Below are positions 35,612 through 47,503 of a DNA stretch of 64,000 bases, one piece after another (position 1 is the stretch's first letter; every line of letters begins with the position of its first letter). Location: the NCBI RefSeq assembly GCF_018446385.1, contig NC_056003.1:20581198-20645197 (forward strand), written 5' to 3'. The notes below the pieces were generated by a model. It searched no databases and was not told the origin of the DNA. It saw only the letters and a program-made list of their open reading frames with translations. The stretch is from Zingiber officinale. Lineage: Eukaryota > Streptophyta > Magnoliopsida > Zingiberales > Zingiberaceae. Position numbers and translations under genes: made by a program.

Positions 35612-36372
35612 AACCTTAGTTGTGATTAGACAAGTAAGTCATGGTAGGCGGATGGTTGTTAATCCAAGACAGTTGAAGCTCACTAAGATTCTCCTTTCGT
35701 GGTAGGCGGAGTAGTCTCTTACAGTCGTTGAAAGCACAAAAACAACTAACAAAATTCGTAGATGAAATACAAGTGTTTTGTACTGAATGAAGAAGACTAG
35801 GGCTCTATTTATATCTCACTGGTCGAAACTAGCCATTTGCTGATGTGGCATCTCCAAGCGCCATGTCTGAGCGCTCGAATTGTTGCTGACGTAGACCCAA
35901 AAGTGATCAACGCAACAATGACATTGCGACGGGGCACTCGTTGGGCACCCTGGTGGTTCGGGCACCAGGATCAGTCAGCCTCGGGCTGACTGTCTAGCAC
36001 ATTCTCTAATCGCTGGCTCCTTCTCCAGTCGCTTGGGTGATCCTCTGGCCTTCCAAAGTTGAGCTCACTCAAACTCAACTCCATCCTTCTCCTTGAGTAG
36101 TCTTTCACTCTGACTTCTCGTTCTTCAGAAGCGCTGCGCGTGCCCTTCTTGCTCCATCGGTGTACTCTTCCGTAGCTTGTTGCTTGTTGTCTCTTGAATG
36201 CACTGAGCCTGTCGACTCAATTCCCATGTCATCCTTCTCGCCCGCTGCGTGTTCCGCTCGACTTCTTGTGATCCTAAGCTCCTGCACACTTAAACATAAG
36301 GATCAAATACACATGACGTAACTTAACTTGGTTGATCATTTCAAAATCATCATGGAGTACTTACAAAAAGTA
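35612..36372 (-). mobile_element. LTR-like remnant inside the TRIM-like element
   Basis: The composition and phrases (GGGCTCTATTTATATCTC, GGGCACCAGGATCAG, AACTTAACTTGGTTGATC) resemble a minus-oriented LTR of the Sirevirus type. No partner LTR, internal region or border could be defined. It is interrupted at its right by the solo LTR. Confidence 0.4.
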
Positions 36373-36377
36373 TCATG

Positions 36378-39140
36378 TGTAAAATACCGGAAATAGGCGA
36401 ATATTAATAAGGGAATTTTCCGGAATTTTTGGAAATTTTTCGGGAATTTTTCGGAGCTCGTACGAACGAGTTAACGGGGATAAAATTTGGGTTCCGGGAA
36501 AGCCTATTTAGGTTACCCATTTAAGTGAGGAAAAGTTTACTTTTTTCTTTATTTTTCTTTTATTTCTTTTCTTTATTCTCTTTTCCTCCGTTTCTCTTCT
36601 TCGCCGAACCCACGCGCGCCTATTCTCCTTGCCCTAACCACACTCGGCGGTTCCATCTCCCTCCGAGCGTTTATGTTGTGATCAAGGGAGAAGCCGAGCA
36701 CTCCTCTTCGTTTTCTTTCTTCTTCTTTGCCTTCCGATTCCGATTCCTTGGCCACAGAAGCTTCGAGCGCCGGCCACAGGTTGCCAAACCATTTCCGGTC
36801 TCCCTCTTTGGATCACGGCCAACAGGGGCTCGCCGGAAGTCTGATCTCTGCCCACTGACGCCGGCCATCTTCCTCTTCATCATTTCTCCCGAGCCGCACA
36901 CCGCCGGCCGCTTGTCCTCAGCAAAGCAGCATCGCCACACCTTTGCCAGTGCCGAGCCGTCCAATTCTGTGCCTATTTTGGGTTCACAGTCGGCCCGATC
37001 ACTGCCGACCTCGCGCATCACAGCAGAACAATCCCTCACTGGTCTCTTTTGATCTGCCCTCTTCCGTGCTTAGTTTGGATCCACCTGGTCGCCGGTGCCG
37101 ATCACCAGCAGAGCCGGCACAAGGAATTGGGTAAGACATCTTGATTTTTTTTATAAGTTTGTTGAGGTTTGGATGCAAAGTGTGTACATTAAGTGAGGAT
37201 TGACTCAATTACAGGATTGGGGCTGTTTAATCTGTGCAGCTTGAGTAGTGAGTGATTAGTTGTTTGTTTCAGGTGATGGATTATAATTTGAGTTTTATGC
37301 TCAAGGGTTAATGTGTTGATTTTGATCCAGAGTGCAGATTTGGGAAATCAACAACTTCACCTTGCCAGTTTGCAACGACCGGCATCACACTCTTCGGCTG
37401 TGAGTCATTAGAAGTGGCTGTGAATTGAGGTAAGAAGTAGAGGGTTGTATTCGTGTTGTAGATTGAGTTGGAATTAAGAATAGATTGTTATGTGTTGATT
37501 AGGGTTCATTAATTGTGTTGGAAGGATTAGTTGGATCCAATTTAGAATTTCTTTAATTGGATTAGAATGTAGTTTGGCTAATTGTGGTATTATAGAAATA
37601 GCTAAACTAGACATTATGTTTGATATACAGGACCTTGACGCGAGACGAGTATCTCGGCGTCGGATTTGGACTGATTGGACTTTTCCTATTGGAGGCGGGT
37701 ACTTTTGACTTATGTCATTTGATATACATTGTAGTGAATTTAACAAGTTGCATTAATTATGTCATTTATTTCTTTCGGTTAGTCACTACCCATTATCTGA
37801 TACATGATTGATTGATTGCTTGATTTACATCTCATGTATACTTTATTTGTTTATACATGCTTATAGGGGGTAGTGATATACCATGCTTCACCATGTTCAG
37901 TACCTAGGTTTTTATACCTTCTGTGTACCTTTGATTCGATATGATCCGTTGACCTAGGGTGCACTTTTCTATATATATGGATTAGGTCAGGATGTTTTTA
38001 TGGTTATTGTCATGCACCATTTGCATGATTGCATGCTGTGCGATAGTCCGCTCCATTATTGTTGAGCACATCGCCAGTTACATGGATCTGCACACACCAC
38101 CACTCATGGGTTAGTGGTCGATTCAGGCAGAGTGTGTTGCAGCAGGGACTCTGTTAGGCACCGTTGGTCCACTCATGGGTAGTGAGACACAACGTGTTAT
38201 CCGGCAGGGATTCCTGTACCGGGAGTTGAGAGCATCAGCGCCCCCATTTATGATTTGGGGTAGGAGGATAGGTGTACTCGACAAGATCCCGTCCACTCGG
38301 TCACTCATCGGGAGTAGTGACGACAGAGTGCACTGTCACAACCCTACCCACTCGGCTTCACTATTGTGTGAGATGATCGATCGGTGGGGTGACCAGACGC
38401 ATCATTGGCATCATATGCATGATGCATTTATTGCTGTGTTTGCTGCATTTATGCTGCACATTGTTCGATACCTATGTTTGACATGCATACAGATTTCCTT
38501 ATCCCTCGGATTTGACGACCTTATACTCTTATACCGGTTCTGGTTAGTACAATATTCTCCTTATCTTTCGGTTCTGTATTTTCTATATGTTATATCAGGA
38601 GATTGTACGCATAGTTATGGCTATTTGTTATACCGTTATTGATTTATATGGATTTCCAGTCGCTGGCCCCCCATCTGCACGTAGAGCCAGTTCTCTACTA
38701 GTTCGTTATTTGTTTTATTTTGGCCTTTTGCTATATCAGACTTTGTTTTAGTATTGTCTTTGGATTTTTCCTATGGATATTGTATGGAGTGATACCTTTT
38801 GATGGATTTTTGATATGATGTTGGGTTTCATTCTACTACGTGCCTGCCTGGACGGCAGAAGAGGTGAGTTCGCTGGATTTGAGTTTTACGAGTGTAGTGG
38901 AGTAGGGTGGATTTCGAGTTAGAATCCTATTGTTATTGATTACTATTATTAACTGCGTGGTTGTGACAGCCAGAGGCTGAATATCTTTATAAACTGCGTG
39001 GTGTTTGTTTTTATTTTTGTTATCATTCCAGCCGCTTGTGGCTGATGTATATGTGATATGTAGAAAGTTTCATATTGTCCACCGTACAGGGGAGATGCTG
39101 TCGAAATTTCTTCGGACAGAGACTCCTCTGGGGCGTGACA
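36378..39140. mobile_element. Solo LTR of a large gypsy-type (Tekay/Del-like) element
   Basis: The 2763-bp unit starts TGTAAAATACCGGAAATAGG, ends GACTCCTCTGGGGCGTGACA, and is flanked by the exact 5-bp duplication TCATG (36373-36377 and 39141-39145). There is no internal region, so LTR-LTR recombination has probably removed the rest. The long CT-rich section (36540-36900) and the GGGGCGTGACA end are like chromovirus Tekay/Del LTRs (family from memory). A related remnant lies at 42240-44710. The open frame around 36525-37052 is within this LTR and is not a gene. Confidence 0.85.
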
Positions 39141-39267
39141 TCATGGACTTATAAGGGAAAAATATCTCTATTGGTATAAAATATTTTGGATAGAGTCTAA
39201 AAGTAAAATCATGAGTGCTTAGACTCAAAGTCGACAATATCATTATAAAGATATCTAAATTTTTTTG

Positions 39268-40135
39268 GTCATAACTGTATTATCTTACCATAACTCATCT
39301 AGATATTGTATATATTCAGTTAATGTTGTCAGTCAATTCTTGTCATCTCCAACTGTTCATCATTGGACAATGTTAGAGTAAATTTTGTGTTACTTAAAGG
39401 GAGCATCTGGGTGGGGTATCATATATGTAAATTATGGGCACACTCATATTGAATGTTTTTCAGATGTAGATTGGACAAATTCCAAAATTGATAGAATATC
39501 TACTTTATGTTATTGTATCTTTGTGGGAGAAAATTTAGTCTTATGGAAGAGTTAGAAGCAAAACGTTATATCATGATCTAGTGCAGAGTAAAAATATAGA
39601 GCTATAGCATAGTCTGTGTATGAGACAATGTGGATATATCAACTATTGACTAAAGTAAGATTTAAAATTTCAATACTAGCAAAATTGTGATGTGATAACC
39701 AAGCAATTCTTTATATTGCATCGAATCCTGTGTTTCATAAGTCAACTAAGCACATTGAAATTAATTATCACTTTGTTCGTGAGAATATTCAGCAAAGTTT
39801 GATTTCTACAAGATATGTGAAGACTAAAGAACAACTCAAGGACATCTTCACAAAAAAATTTTAAACGGGATTCGAGTTGATTATCTTTGTGTTGGGTATA
39901 ATTAATATTTATGCTCCAACTTGAGGGGAGTATTATATATATATATATTGGTTGATATATCTATCAAATTAGTTTAGGTTAATTGTCAATTAATCTAATT
40001 ATAATTTCCTAAGATAGATTTCTAGTGTGTATATAAATATATGTCACTCTTGAATAAAGGGTATGAATAATTATTATTTTGTGTAACAATAAAGAATAGA
40101 TTGCTTCTAGTAAAAAGTGATTACACCCTCACAAT
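39268..40135 (+). mobile_element. Outer Copia element, 3' fragment (RNase H and LTR remnant)
   Basis: RNase H-like translation is visible (VVSQFLSSPTVHHW near 39330, WCDNQAILYIASNPVFHKST near 39690, EINYHFVRENIQ near 39760). A polypurine stretch TTGAGGGGAG at about 39920 precedes an AT-rich stretch that should be the 3' LTR (about 39930-40135). Its end is not clear. Confidence 0.7.
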
Positions 40136-40692
40136 TTATTTTAGGATTCATTTTAAGGTATGTGAAAGAAGGTAAATTATAGGTTAACTTATAGTGGTCG
40201 CCAAATGGTTAGGGCGTGAAAAGAATTTTTCTCCGAGAACATGTATCCATTGAAAATTGATCTCTGTTCTACTGAAATAAATTTGTCATCGAGATGGCTT
40301 CTTAAGACACTTATTACTATTCCAGTTGTTACTTTATATTTAATTGAGGGTTAAATTATACGAGAGATTGATTTTTTATAATGGATTTGATTGTAATAGA
40401 AGGTTGGCTTTGGTGTGAATCCATTACACATCAACCCACAACTGGCTATTCAACCCGATAACCCGTTCCATAACCTTAACCTTTGTTAAGCCTCATAGTG
40501 CCGCATGCCGATCTTCCTCTTCTTACTTTCTCTATCCCTATTTCCTTCTTCCGCTCGTGATCCCCATTCTGCTCACAACCTTCGATCTTGCTCGACTCCT
40601 CTACTTGGACGGCAAACGGTGGCCTATCAAAGTCTGCTGTCGGAAAAGGCTGAAGCGGATCTACTCGAATTTGAGGCACGTGGTTTCCTCAA

Positions 40693-41577
40693 GCGACGAT
40701 CCAAAAACAACGTCGGTACTCGTCCTCTGTACGTCTTTTGATCCTTGTTTCATGGGTTTTGATATGAGACAAGGCTGATGGAAAGCGAAAATTAAACTGA
40801 AAAATATTCCTTTTTTTTTTGTAAACGTTGCGAGCTTTTTGCTAAGAGAATTGAGGATAACTTAAGCATGATTTGGCTTACCTCCTTTTGAATGCAAGTT
40901 GGCATGGTAGGTGTTGGAAAATTAAACTAATTATACAGGTGGTTTAGAGTAATGGATATGATGATTGACAATGGTATATTATTCCTATTTTATAGCAATC
41001 GTAGCATGATGAAAATAATAGAGACATACATTAAACAAACAAAATAGTCAAAAAATTTCTTCCTGGAGTCATAGCAAATTAAAAAGGAATTTACCTTGTA
41101 ATCTCCTTCCTTTAACATCCTCTCAAACAGAAGATGATGCAAGTATGTTTAGTTATGATCTAACAGAATTAAGATGATGTATAATTAGGCGTTACAAATA
41201 TTTTCAGATTAATAAGGTCGGGACACATGGCTTTGACGAAGATGCAAAAGCTTCTCGGTAACAAACTTCTGCCTGGTATTAGAAAAATAAAACAAATTTT
41301 TTTTTGGAATATTTTCTGTATTATGGACTTCTTTTTAATTTATGAGGCCCAACTTGCATGTTTTCATAATCTTTTCACAGTCCGGATCTTCTGGACTGCT
41401 TTTTACGATTTAGGGGATGGTCCCTTGTTGTAGATTGGTGGGGATGAATGGTCCCCACCTATTTTATGAATGGGGACCATTCATTTCACCAATCCATACT
41501 AAGGGACCATCCCCTAGACCGCAAAAAGTGGTCTAGAGGATCTGCCCTCGTCTTTCCAATTCTCTATTTACGTTATT
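40693..41577 (+). repeat. Duplicated segment, copy A (with foldback insertion)
   Basis: This is about 700 bp homologous to 44711-45470. Shared strings include GACAAGGCTGATGGAAAG, TTGGCTTACCTCCTTTTGAA, ACATACATTAAACAAACAAA and GTCTTTCCAATTCTCT. Copy A carries a palindromic insertion (about 41390-41540) that copy B lacks. The upstream stretch 40480-40735 looks like a leader exon, so copy A may be the original 5' end of the EIF1AD-like gene. Confidence 0.85.
41390..41540. mobile_element. Foldback (palindromic) MITE
   Basis: Two arms are near-complementary over about 65 bp: TAGGGGATGGTCCCTT and GGATGAATGGTCCCCA at the left against TGGGGACCATTCATTT and AAGGGACCATCCCCTA at the right. They surround a short loop (CCTATTTTATGAAT). 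The corresponding place in duplicate copy B (about 45410-45440) has no such sequence, which supports a separate insertion. Confidence 0.75.
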
Positions 41578-42239
41578 AATGTATCGTGTCAATGTCAGTT
41601 ACGATAAATAAAATAAATAAGGATTAATCGAAGTATTATCTTATAATTTTTTTTAAATTTTTTTTTAATTTAAACAAAAGTTAAATCTATTACACTTTGA
41701 GAAAGCAATATGGGAAGGGGAAAATTTATATGCAGCCCCAATGACAAAATCTTTATTTTCATTTCTTAGCTAAATATAATAGACATTAATTTACCTAATT
41801 GCTCGTGATATTTTTATATAAAAAATCTAAAAATAAATATAATTTATTTTAAATTGCACATTGAACTAAAATCTAGTATATAATATATTAGATTTTTTTT
41901 AGATTATGTTAAATTTAGGAGAAATTATATAAAGTAGAAAAAGTCACGCTCAATTTGTTAGAAAATATATTTAATTTTAATTTAAAGTATTAAATTTAAT
42001 CGAAATTATGTTTATTTTTATATTTTTTATATTAAAAAGTTCTGAGAAATAATTTTGATAGAAAATATATTTTATTTTAATTTAAAATCTTGAATTTAAG
42101 TGGAATTATATTTATTTTTAAAAATTTTATTAAAAAGTATAAGGATAATTAAGTAAAGATGTTTGGATAAAGGAGTTAATGTAAAATTAAAATCATTAAA
42201 ATTGTTAGAGGAGAACGTATGGAGATTAATTTAATAAAG

Positions 42240-44710
42240 TTATAATTAATTAATCTAACTATAAATACTCCCGCTCCCTCCCCCCTTTCGTCCCGTGCCC
42301 TAGACCTCTAACGCCGCACCGTCGCCATCTCTCTGTCGTCGCCGCCGTGTAGCTGTAGCCGTCGGCCTGGTGAGAGCCGCCGTCGCCCTTTCGGCAGAGC
42401 CACGCCCAGCCGATCGATCCACCGCCTCTCATTCTTCAACGAGCCGTGCTCTAGCCTCCGCCGATTCTCCTCTCCATCGCCGCCTTTTCTCTCCCGATCC
42501 ACTCTCGCCGCCACCCCTCTTTGCTGTGCTCGTGCTCATTTCAGAGAGCCAGTCGACGCCGCCTTTCCTCTGCACCGGTCGCCACAGCCACAGCGGCCAG
42601 GCGCGAGCGGCTGTACACGGCGCCACCATCGCGCCGCCATTCTGCTGTTCCGGCCATCGCAACTGTGCAACTAGATGCGGGTAGAAATTCTGTGGCCACC
42701 GCAGTTGGTATGCGACCACCATTAGCCGTTTGTTTTTACTAGCAACTCAGCTCACCATCGCCGGCCATCCTTCCGGCTGTGAGTCGCTCTCCGATCGTGA
42801 GCCACCATCAACCACCACTGCATTTGGTGAGTATTATAGATGATGTTAATCTGTATGTTGAACCAATTGGTTAATGGAATTGTATTTGGTGGATTAAATC
42901 TGGATTAGCTTCAAATAGCTTAGTAAATCCATGAATAAGAGTGGTAGTATTGTGATGATATTAATCCAAATATGATTATTGATAGGGGTGATTTAATTGA
43001 GTTAGGAGATGAACTAGGATGTTTGATTCATGAAGAGTTCGATTGAATCACTAGGTTAATTAACAGGTGGTTAATATTGATATGTGATGGATTGATTAAT
43101 TGGTAATTACTGATTAGATTGATTAATGGATTAATAATGTGAGCAAATTCAGTGGCAGATCTAATTAATGGGTCTATTACACGACTATAGAATTGTTTAA
43201 AGTAAGAGTTGACTAATTAGTAAATGGATTTTTACATGGATTAATTAATGAGTTGATGATGGTGGGTTCAACCTAATTCAATCAATGGATTTGATGAATC
43301 GAGGTTAATCAATTCAATTAGGGTTTTTCTTAATCAGAAAGAGATTGGGTTGTAGGTTAACTAATTGATCAAGGAAATGGGGATTTATTTGAAGTTAATC
43401 ATTAATTAAGGTTAATTAATGATCGTTTCGGTAGAATTTTCCCTAATTAGTTTGGGATTTGGTTTATTTAGTTGTTGTTAGGGATGTAAACGAGCCGAAC
43501 CGAGCCGAACAGTATTAGGCTTGAGCTCGGCTCATTTAAGTTATATTCGGGCTCGAGCTCGGCTCGAGCTCGAATCAAGCTTTTATCACAAGGCTCGAGC
43601 TCGGCTCGTTTTAGAATTATCAAGCTTGTGAACAGTTCAAGCTCGGCTCGTTATTAGCTCGATTATCAAAGTTAACGAGCTTAACTCGTTAAGCGAGCTC
43701 GGGCTCGTTTTCGGGCTCGTTTAGAGCTCGTTTTTTGGCTCATTTTAAAGTTCATTTTAAGGTTTGTTTTAGAGTTCGTTTTTTTGGCTCGTTTTAGAGC
43801 TCGTTTTTTTGGCTCGGTTTAAGGCTCGTTTTTTTGGCTCACGAGCCTATAAACGAACATGTTCACGAGCTCACGAGCCGAATGTCATTAAGCTCGAGCT
43901 CGGCTCGATAAAACTGTCGAGCTCGAAATCGAGCTCGAGCTCGGCTCGATAAGATAAACGAACGAACTCGAACGAGCTTTTTACCGAATCGAGCTCCGAA
44001 TAGCTCGCGAACTGTTTGGTTCATTTACATCCCTAGTTGTTGTATATGTGATTAGTTAAACTGTACATTATGTGATTTCAGGACTTTGATTCGAGACTAC
44101 CATTTCGACGTGGAAGTTAATGTGCTGATTATGCATATGTTGTAGTGTGTACATGTGTATGGTGTGTACTATAGGAGTTATCATATTTGATTGTATATAG
44201 TCTATAGTGTACACACAAGAATGGTGTGTATAATAAGTATTACTATTTACTATACATGTTGTTTAGTAGACACATGTTAGATCTTTTCATACATTTAGAT
44301 ATATGTGATTGATAGATCATATTTCTGGATATACTTATGTTTATTATGTTGTTGCATTGATGATGACTATGTTTGAGTCATGGATATTAGTATCGTGCAC
44401 ATTATTTCATTGATTGTATGTTGATGGACTGTCTCCCTTGTGGTTGAGAGAGTCATCAGTCATGTTCGCTGTGCACTAGGCCACTCAGGGATAGTGGTAG
44501 CTAGAGTTGGGGGCAGTTTGTCCTGTAGTGCCCATTTGGCCATTTGAGGTAGTAGCTGCAGAGACCTCCTTGTTATGCAGCTACATAGCTACTCTGCATT
44601 TTGTATGACTGACCACTCAGATGTAGTGGTAGCTGAAGTTGTGAGCTATTATCACAATCCTACCCACTCGGCCACACAAATGTCGTGGTAGCTGGAGTGG
44701 TGTGTAATTT
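42240..44710 (+). mobile_element. Second gypsy-type LTR remnant, related to the solo LTR at 36378
   Basis: The order of motifs parallels the solo LTR: a CT/GC-rich leader-like block (42270-42780) with CGGCTGTGAGTC, later GATTTCAGGACTTTGATTCGAGACTACC (compare CAGGACCTTGACGCGAGACG at 37630), then TTGTGGTTGAGAG-type and CCACTCAGG...AGTGGTAGC segments (44440-44700). The left border is unclear and the right end stops abruptly at the duplicated segment. A hAT MITE is inserted at 43479-44035. Open frames in 42300-42740 belong to this remnant. Confidence 0.55.
43479..44035. mobile_element. hAT-type MITE rich in GAGCTCGGCTCG (copy 3)
   Basis: The termini TAGGGATGTAAACGAGCC and GGTTCATTTACATCCCTA are inverted repeats, flanked by the perfect 8-bp duplication GTTGTTGT (43471-43478 and 44036-44043). 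The 557-bp interior is made of GAGCTCGGCTCG, TCGGGCTCGTTT and similar short strings with strong self-complementarity. No coding capacity. Confidence 0.92.
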
Positions 44711-45470
44711 CCATAAGCGAAGATCCAAAAATAACTTAGGTACTTGTACTTTATGCGTCTTCCAATCCTTGATTCATGGGTTTCAATCTACGACAAGGCT
44801 GATGGAAAGTGAAAATTAAACAGAGAAATATTCGTTTTCTTTTGAAATGTTGTGAGCTTTCTTGTTGAGTGAAGTGTCCTCAACTTGCTAGGAGAATTGA
44901 GGATCACTTAAGCATGATTTGGCTTACCTCCTTTTGAATGCAAGTTGGCATGGGAGGTGTTGGAAAATTAAACGGATTATGCAGGTGTTTTAGAGTAATG
45001 GATATGATGATTGACAATGGTATATTAGCCCTATTTTATAGCGGTCATAGCATAATGAAAATGGTAGAGACATACATTAAACAAACAAAATAGTCAGAAA
45101 TTATCTTTCAGGAGTCATAGCAAATTAGAAGGGAAATTTACCTTGTAATCTCCTTTAACATCCTCTCAAACAGAAGATGATGCAAGTATGTTTAGTTATG
45201 ATCTAACAGGATCAAGATGATGGATAATTAGACGTTACAAATATTTTCAGATTAATAAGATCAGAACACATGGCTTTGACAATGATATACCCAAGTTTCT
45301 GGGTAACAGGCTTCTGCCCAGTTTTAGAAAAATAAAACAAGTTTTTTTTTGGAATATTCTCTTTATTGACTTCATGTTAATTTATGAGGTCCAACTTGCA
45401 TGTTTATATAGATCAGGTTATTCCTAGTAATGCCATATCAGTCTTTCCAATTCTCTGTTTACTGTGTTAA
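44711..45470 (+). repeat. Duplicated segment, copy B
   Basis: This is homologous to 40693-41577 without the foldback element. It starts exactly where the LTR remnant ends and runs to about 190 bp before the EIF1AD-like start codon. Substitutions and small indels against copy A are scattered throughout, roughly one in ten positions by eye. Confidence 0.85.
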
Positions 45471-45658
45471 ATACTTGATTGTTGAATTATTTGATCTTAT
45501 TCTTGTTTGACCTTTTCATGGTTTCAATTTCTCTTTTTTTTCAGATATTTTAATTGATTTTTTTAATTTCATTACACAGTGTGGCTTGCTAGAAGTAGTG
45601 ATCGGATTAATTTCTGCAATCTTTCCGGATTTATAGTTGCTGAAAGTTGACTGAGACT

Positions 45659-47503
45659 ATGAGCTCGGGTAGAAAGAATTTCAAGAGGGCGTTGAAAGAA
45701 GACAACCTTTCTCTCCATGAAAGCCAGAGTGTGATGCAAGTTGTATCTCTTCGTGGCTCAAATGTAATTGAGGTTAGTTGACCATAACGGGATAATACCA
45801 ATCATTACTGGAACATGCACAAGTTTGGACTCTTAGGAAACATGCATAAAAGTTAATGTAGTAAAGACAAAAATATTGAGATAGAAGCACAGAGTTATAT
45901 AAATGAGAAGATGAAAATGTTAATATTTGAGAGTGATTAAGTGTAGGCTAGATAGATTATGAAATGAGATACGATAAACTGAATGACTAGTTAATTATAT
46001 AGTTCACAAGAGTCGAGTGTATGTGAGTGAAAGTGTAAGAATAGAGGGAGACTAAAGAATATTAGTCAATGCATAAAATATGATTTAAATAATTTCAATA
46101 TTACTAGTGATATTGCAACGCATAGTGCTCCATAGAGTGATAAAATTCATATTAGATAACTCCTAATATTTGAGACAAAAACTGTTAGACGACGATGAAT
46201 ATGTGTTTTCCAATATGGTCCTTTGTAAATCAACTTTTATTTGCATCTCTTATGAATGATAAAAAATTAGTTTTTAAACTGTAGAGTAGTGTGGAGATGC
46301 CATCTTGGTTTTGTTAAATTGATTATTGAACTTGAGCTTTTGTTACCCAACATAATTCACTCATTGTTCCTTCATATTCAGTAACGTTTTTTATATTTCT
46401 TTTTTACTAGGTCATGGATGCTAAATCTATTAAGTCTCTGGCCCTAGTTCCTGCCAAATTCCGCAAGAGCTTTTGGATTAAAAGAGGTATGTAGTTCTCA
46501 ACCACAGATTTGGTACCATAATTTCTTTTAGTCATTTTACCTTTATGAGTATTTTTTTTAACTTGAATATAATACTAATTGGTTTTTTCTTTCCATTTCT
46601 CCAACTGACATTTTCTTTCTAAAAAGGAATTGGATTATCCAACTGACTTTGATTAGTCCAATTGTTCAGGAAGCTTTGTTGTGGTGGATGAAGGTGGAAG
46701 GGAGAAAGCTCTCGAGTCAGGTAGCAAGATAGCATGTATTGTTTCTCAGGTGCTCTTCCACGATCAAGTTCGAGCACTTAGAAAATCTTCAGATTGGTGA
46801 GTTGTACAGAAATGTAGCAAGTTAACTTAGTATGATTCAGATAGTTTCATTCATTATTTTTCTAAACTAATGCAAAAATGTTTTAAGCACAAAACTCATC
46901 AGTTGGGACTGCATCACCTTCAACCTTGGAACTAACTATACTCCACTTACACAATTCGATCATGGTTAGCAGCCGAGGATGGGGATAGTGCTAACACTTG
47001 TATGGGATAGGCTTTTTTTATTTTTTATTTTTAAATTCTGGATGAGGTTCAATTGCTGGAAGACTTCCCAGAAGGCAACTATATCACAGTTTAGCATACT
47101 TGTGCATGGAATTTTAGCAATTGTAAGGATCAGAATTTTAAAAAGCTTGTGCTTGATTTTAAACAAAATTAATACTTGGATTATATATAATTGAAAAAGC
47201 AAACTAAAAAATGTTACTAACAGAAGCATCAACAAGGTGTACTTATTGTTCAGTTACATAAAAAAACGACATAGTTTGGTGAAATCTGAGTACATTGGCT
47301 AGAGTGTCTGCCATGCTTGCAGGCCTGCTGCTTTCCATGCTACAATGCTGGAGGAGCCACCCCAAGATCCCAGATTAGAATGCGAGGAAGAAATTGATTC
47401 TAGTGAAGATGATGATTACCTACCACCACTTGAGGCTAACCCGAATAGAAGAAATGTGATGCACATGGCTTCCTGTTCTGGTTCAGATGACGGTTCTGAA
47501 TAG
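45659..47503 (+). CDS. EIF1AD-like S1/IF1 OB-fold RNA-binding protein, 4 exons
   Basis: Exons 45659-45772, 46411-46486, 46670-46796 and 47323-47503 join in frame to 165 aa and a TAG stop. The start MSSGRKNFKRALKEDNLSL is followed by an S1/IF1 OB-fold (about residues 20-105) with VVSLRGSNVIEV, LVPAKFRKSFWIKRGSFVVV and IACIVSQVLFHDQVRALRKS. The pattern matches animal EIF1AD (PSKYRKNIWIKRGDF...VRSLQKEGFWPE) and its plant counterparts. The C-terminus is acidic (EEEIDSSEDDDYLPPLE) as in that family. EIF1AD proteins are eIF1A relatives, and the human one is nuclear. The plant role is little known. A 5' UTR exon border at about 45582 (TTACACAG) suggests an untranslated first exon upstream, possibly near 40480-40735. 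Confidence 0.88.

Larger units (their letters stand above)
34797..39267 (+). mobile_element. TRIM-like short-LTR element holding younger insertions
   Basis: LTR 1 is 34797-34990 (194 bp, TGTTGGGTTACAATGG...GGCCCTAACA), followed by a tRNA-Met-type primer site (TTGGTATCAGAGTC). A partial second LTR is recognisable at 39141-39267 (GACTTATAAGGGAAAAATATC, CTTAGACTCAAAG, GATATCTAAATTTTTTTGG). Inside lie a hAT MITE (35145-35603), an LTR-like remnant (about 35612-36372) and a solo LTR (36378-39140). No gag or pol was seen. The whole is inserted between the reverse-transcriptase and RNase H parts of the outer Copia element. Confidence 0.65.

Noticed and set aside
36525-37052. 175-codon plus-strand frame with a Phe-rich, signal-peptide-like start
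   Set aside because: It lies wholly inside the solo LTR (36378-39140), in the CT-rich block, and has no splice context or domain.
42308-42742. Several overlapping frames of 68-104 codons on both strands
   Set aside because: They arise from the GC-rich block of the second LTR remnant. All frames are open because of composition, and nothing protein-like recurs.
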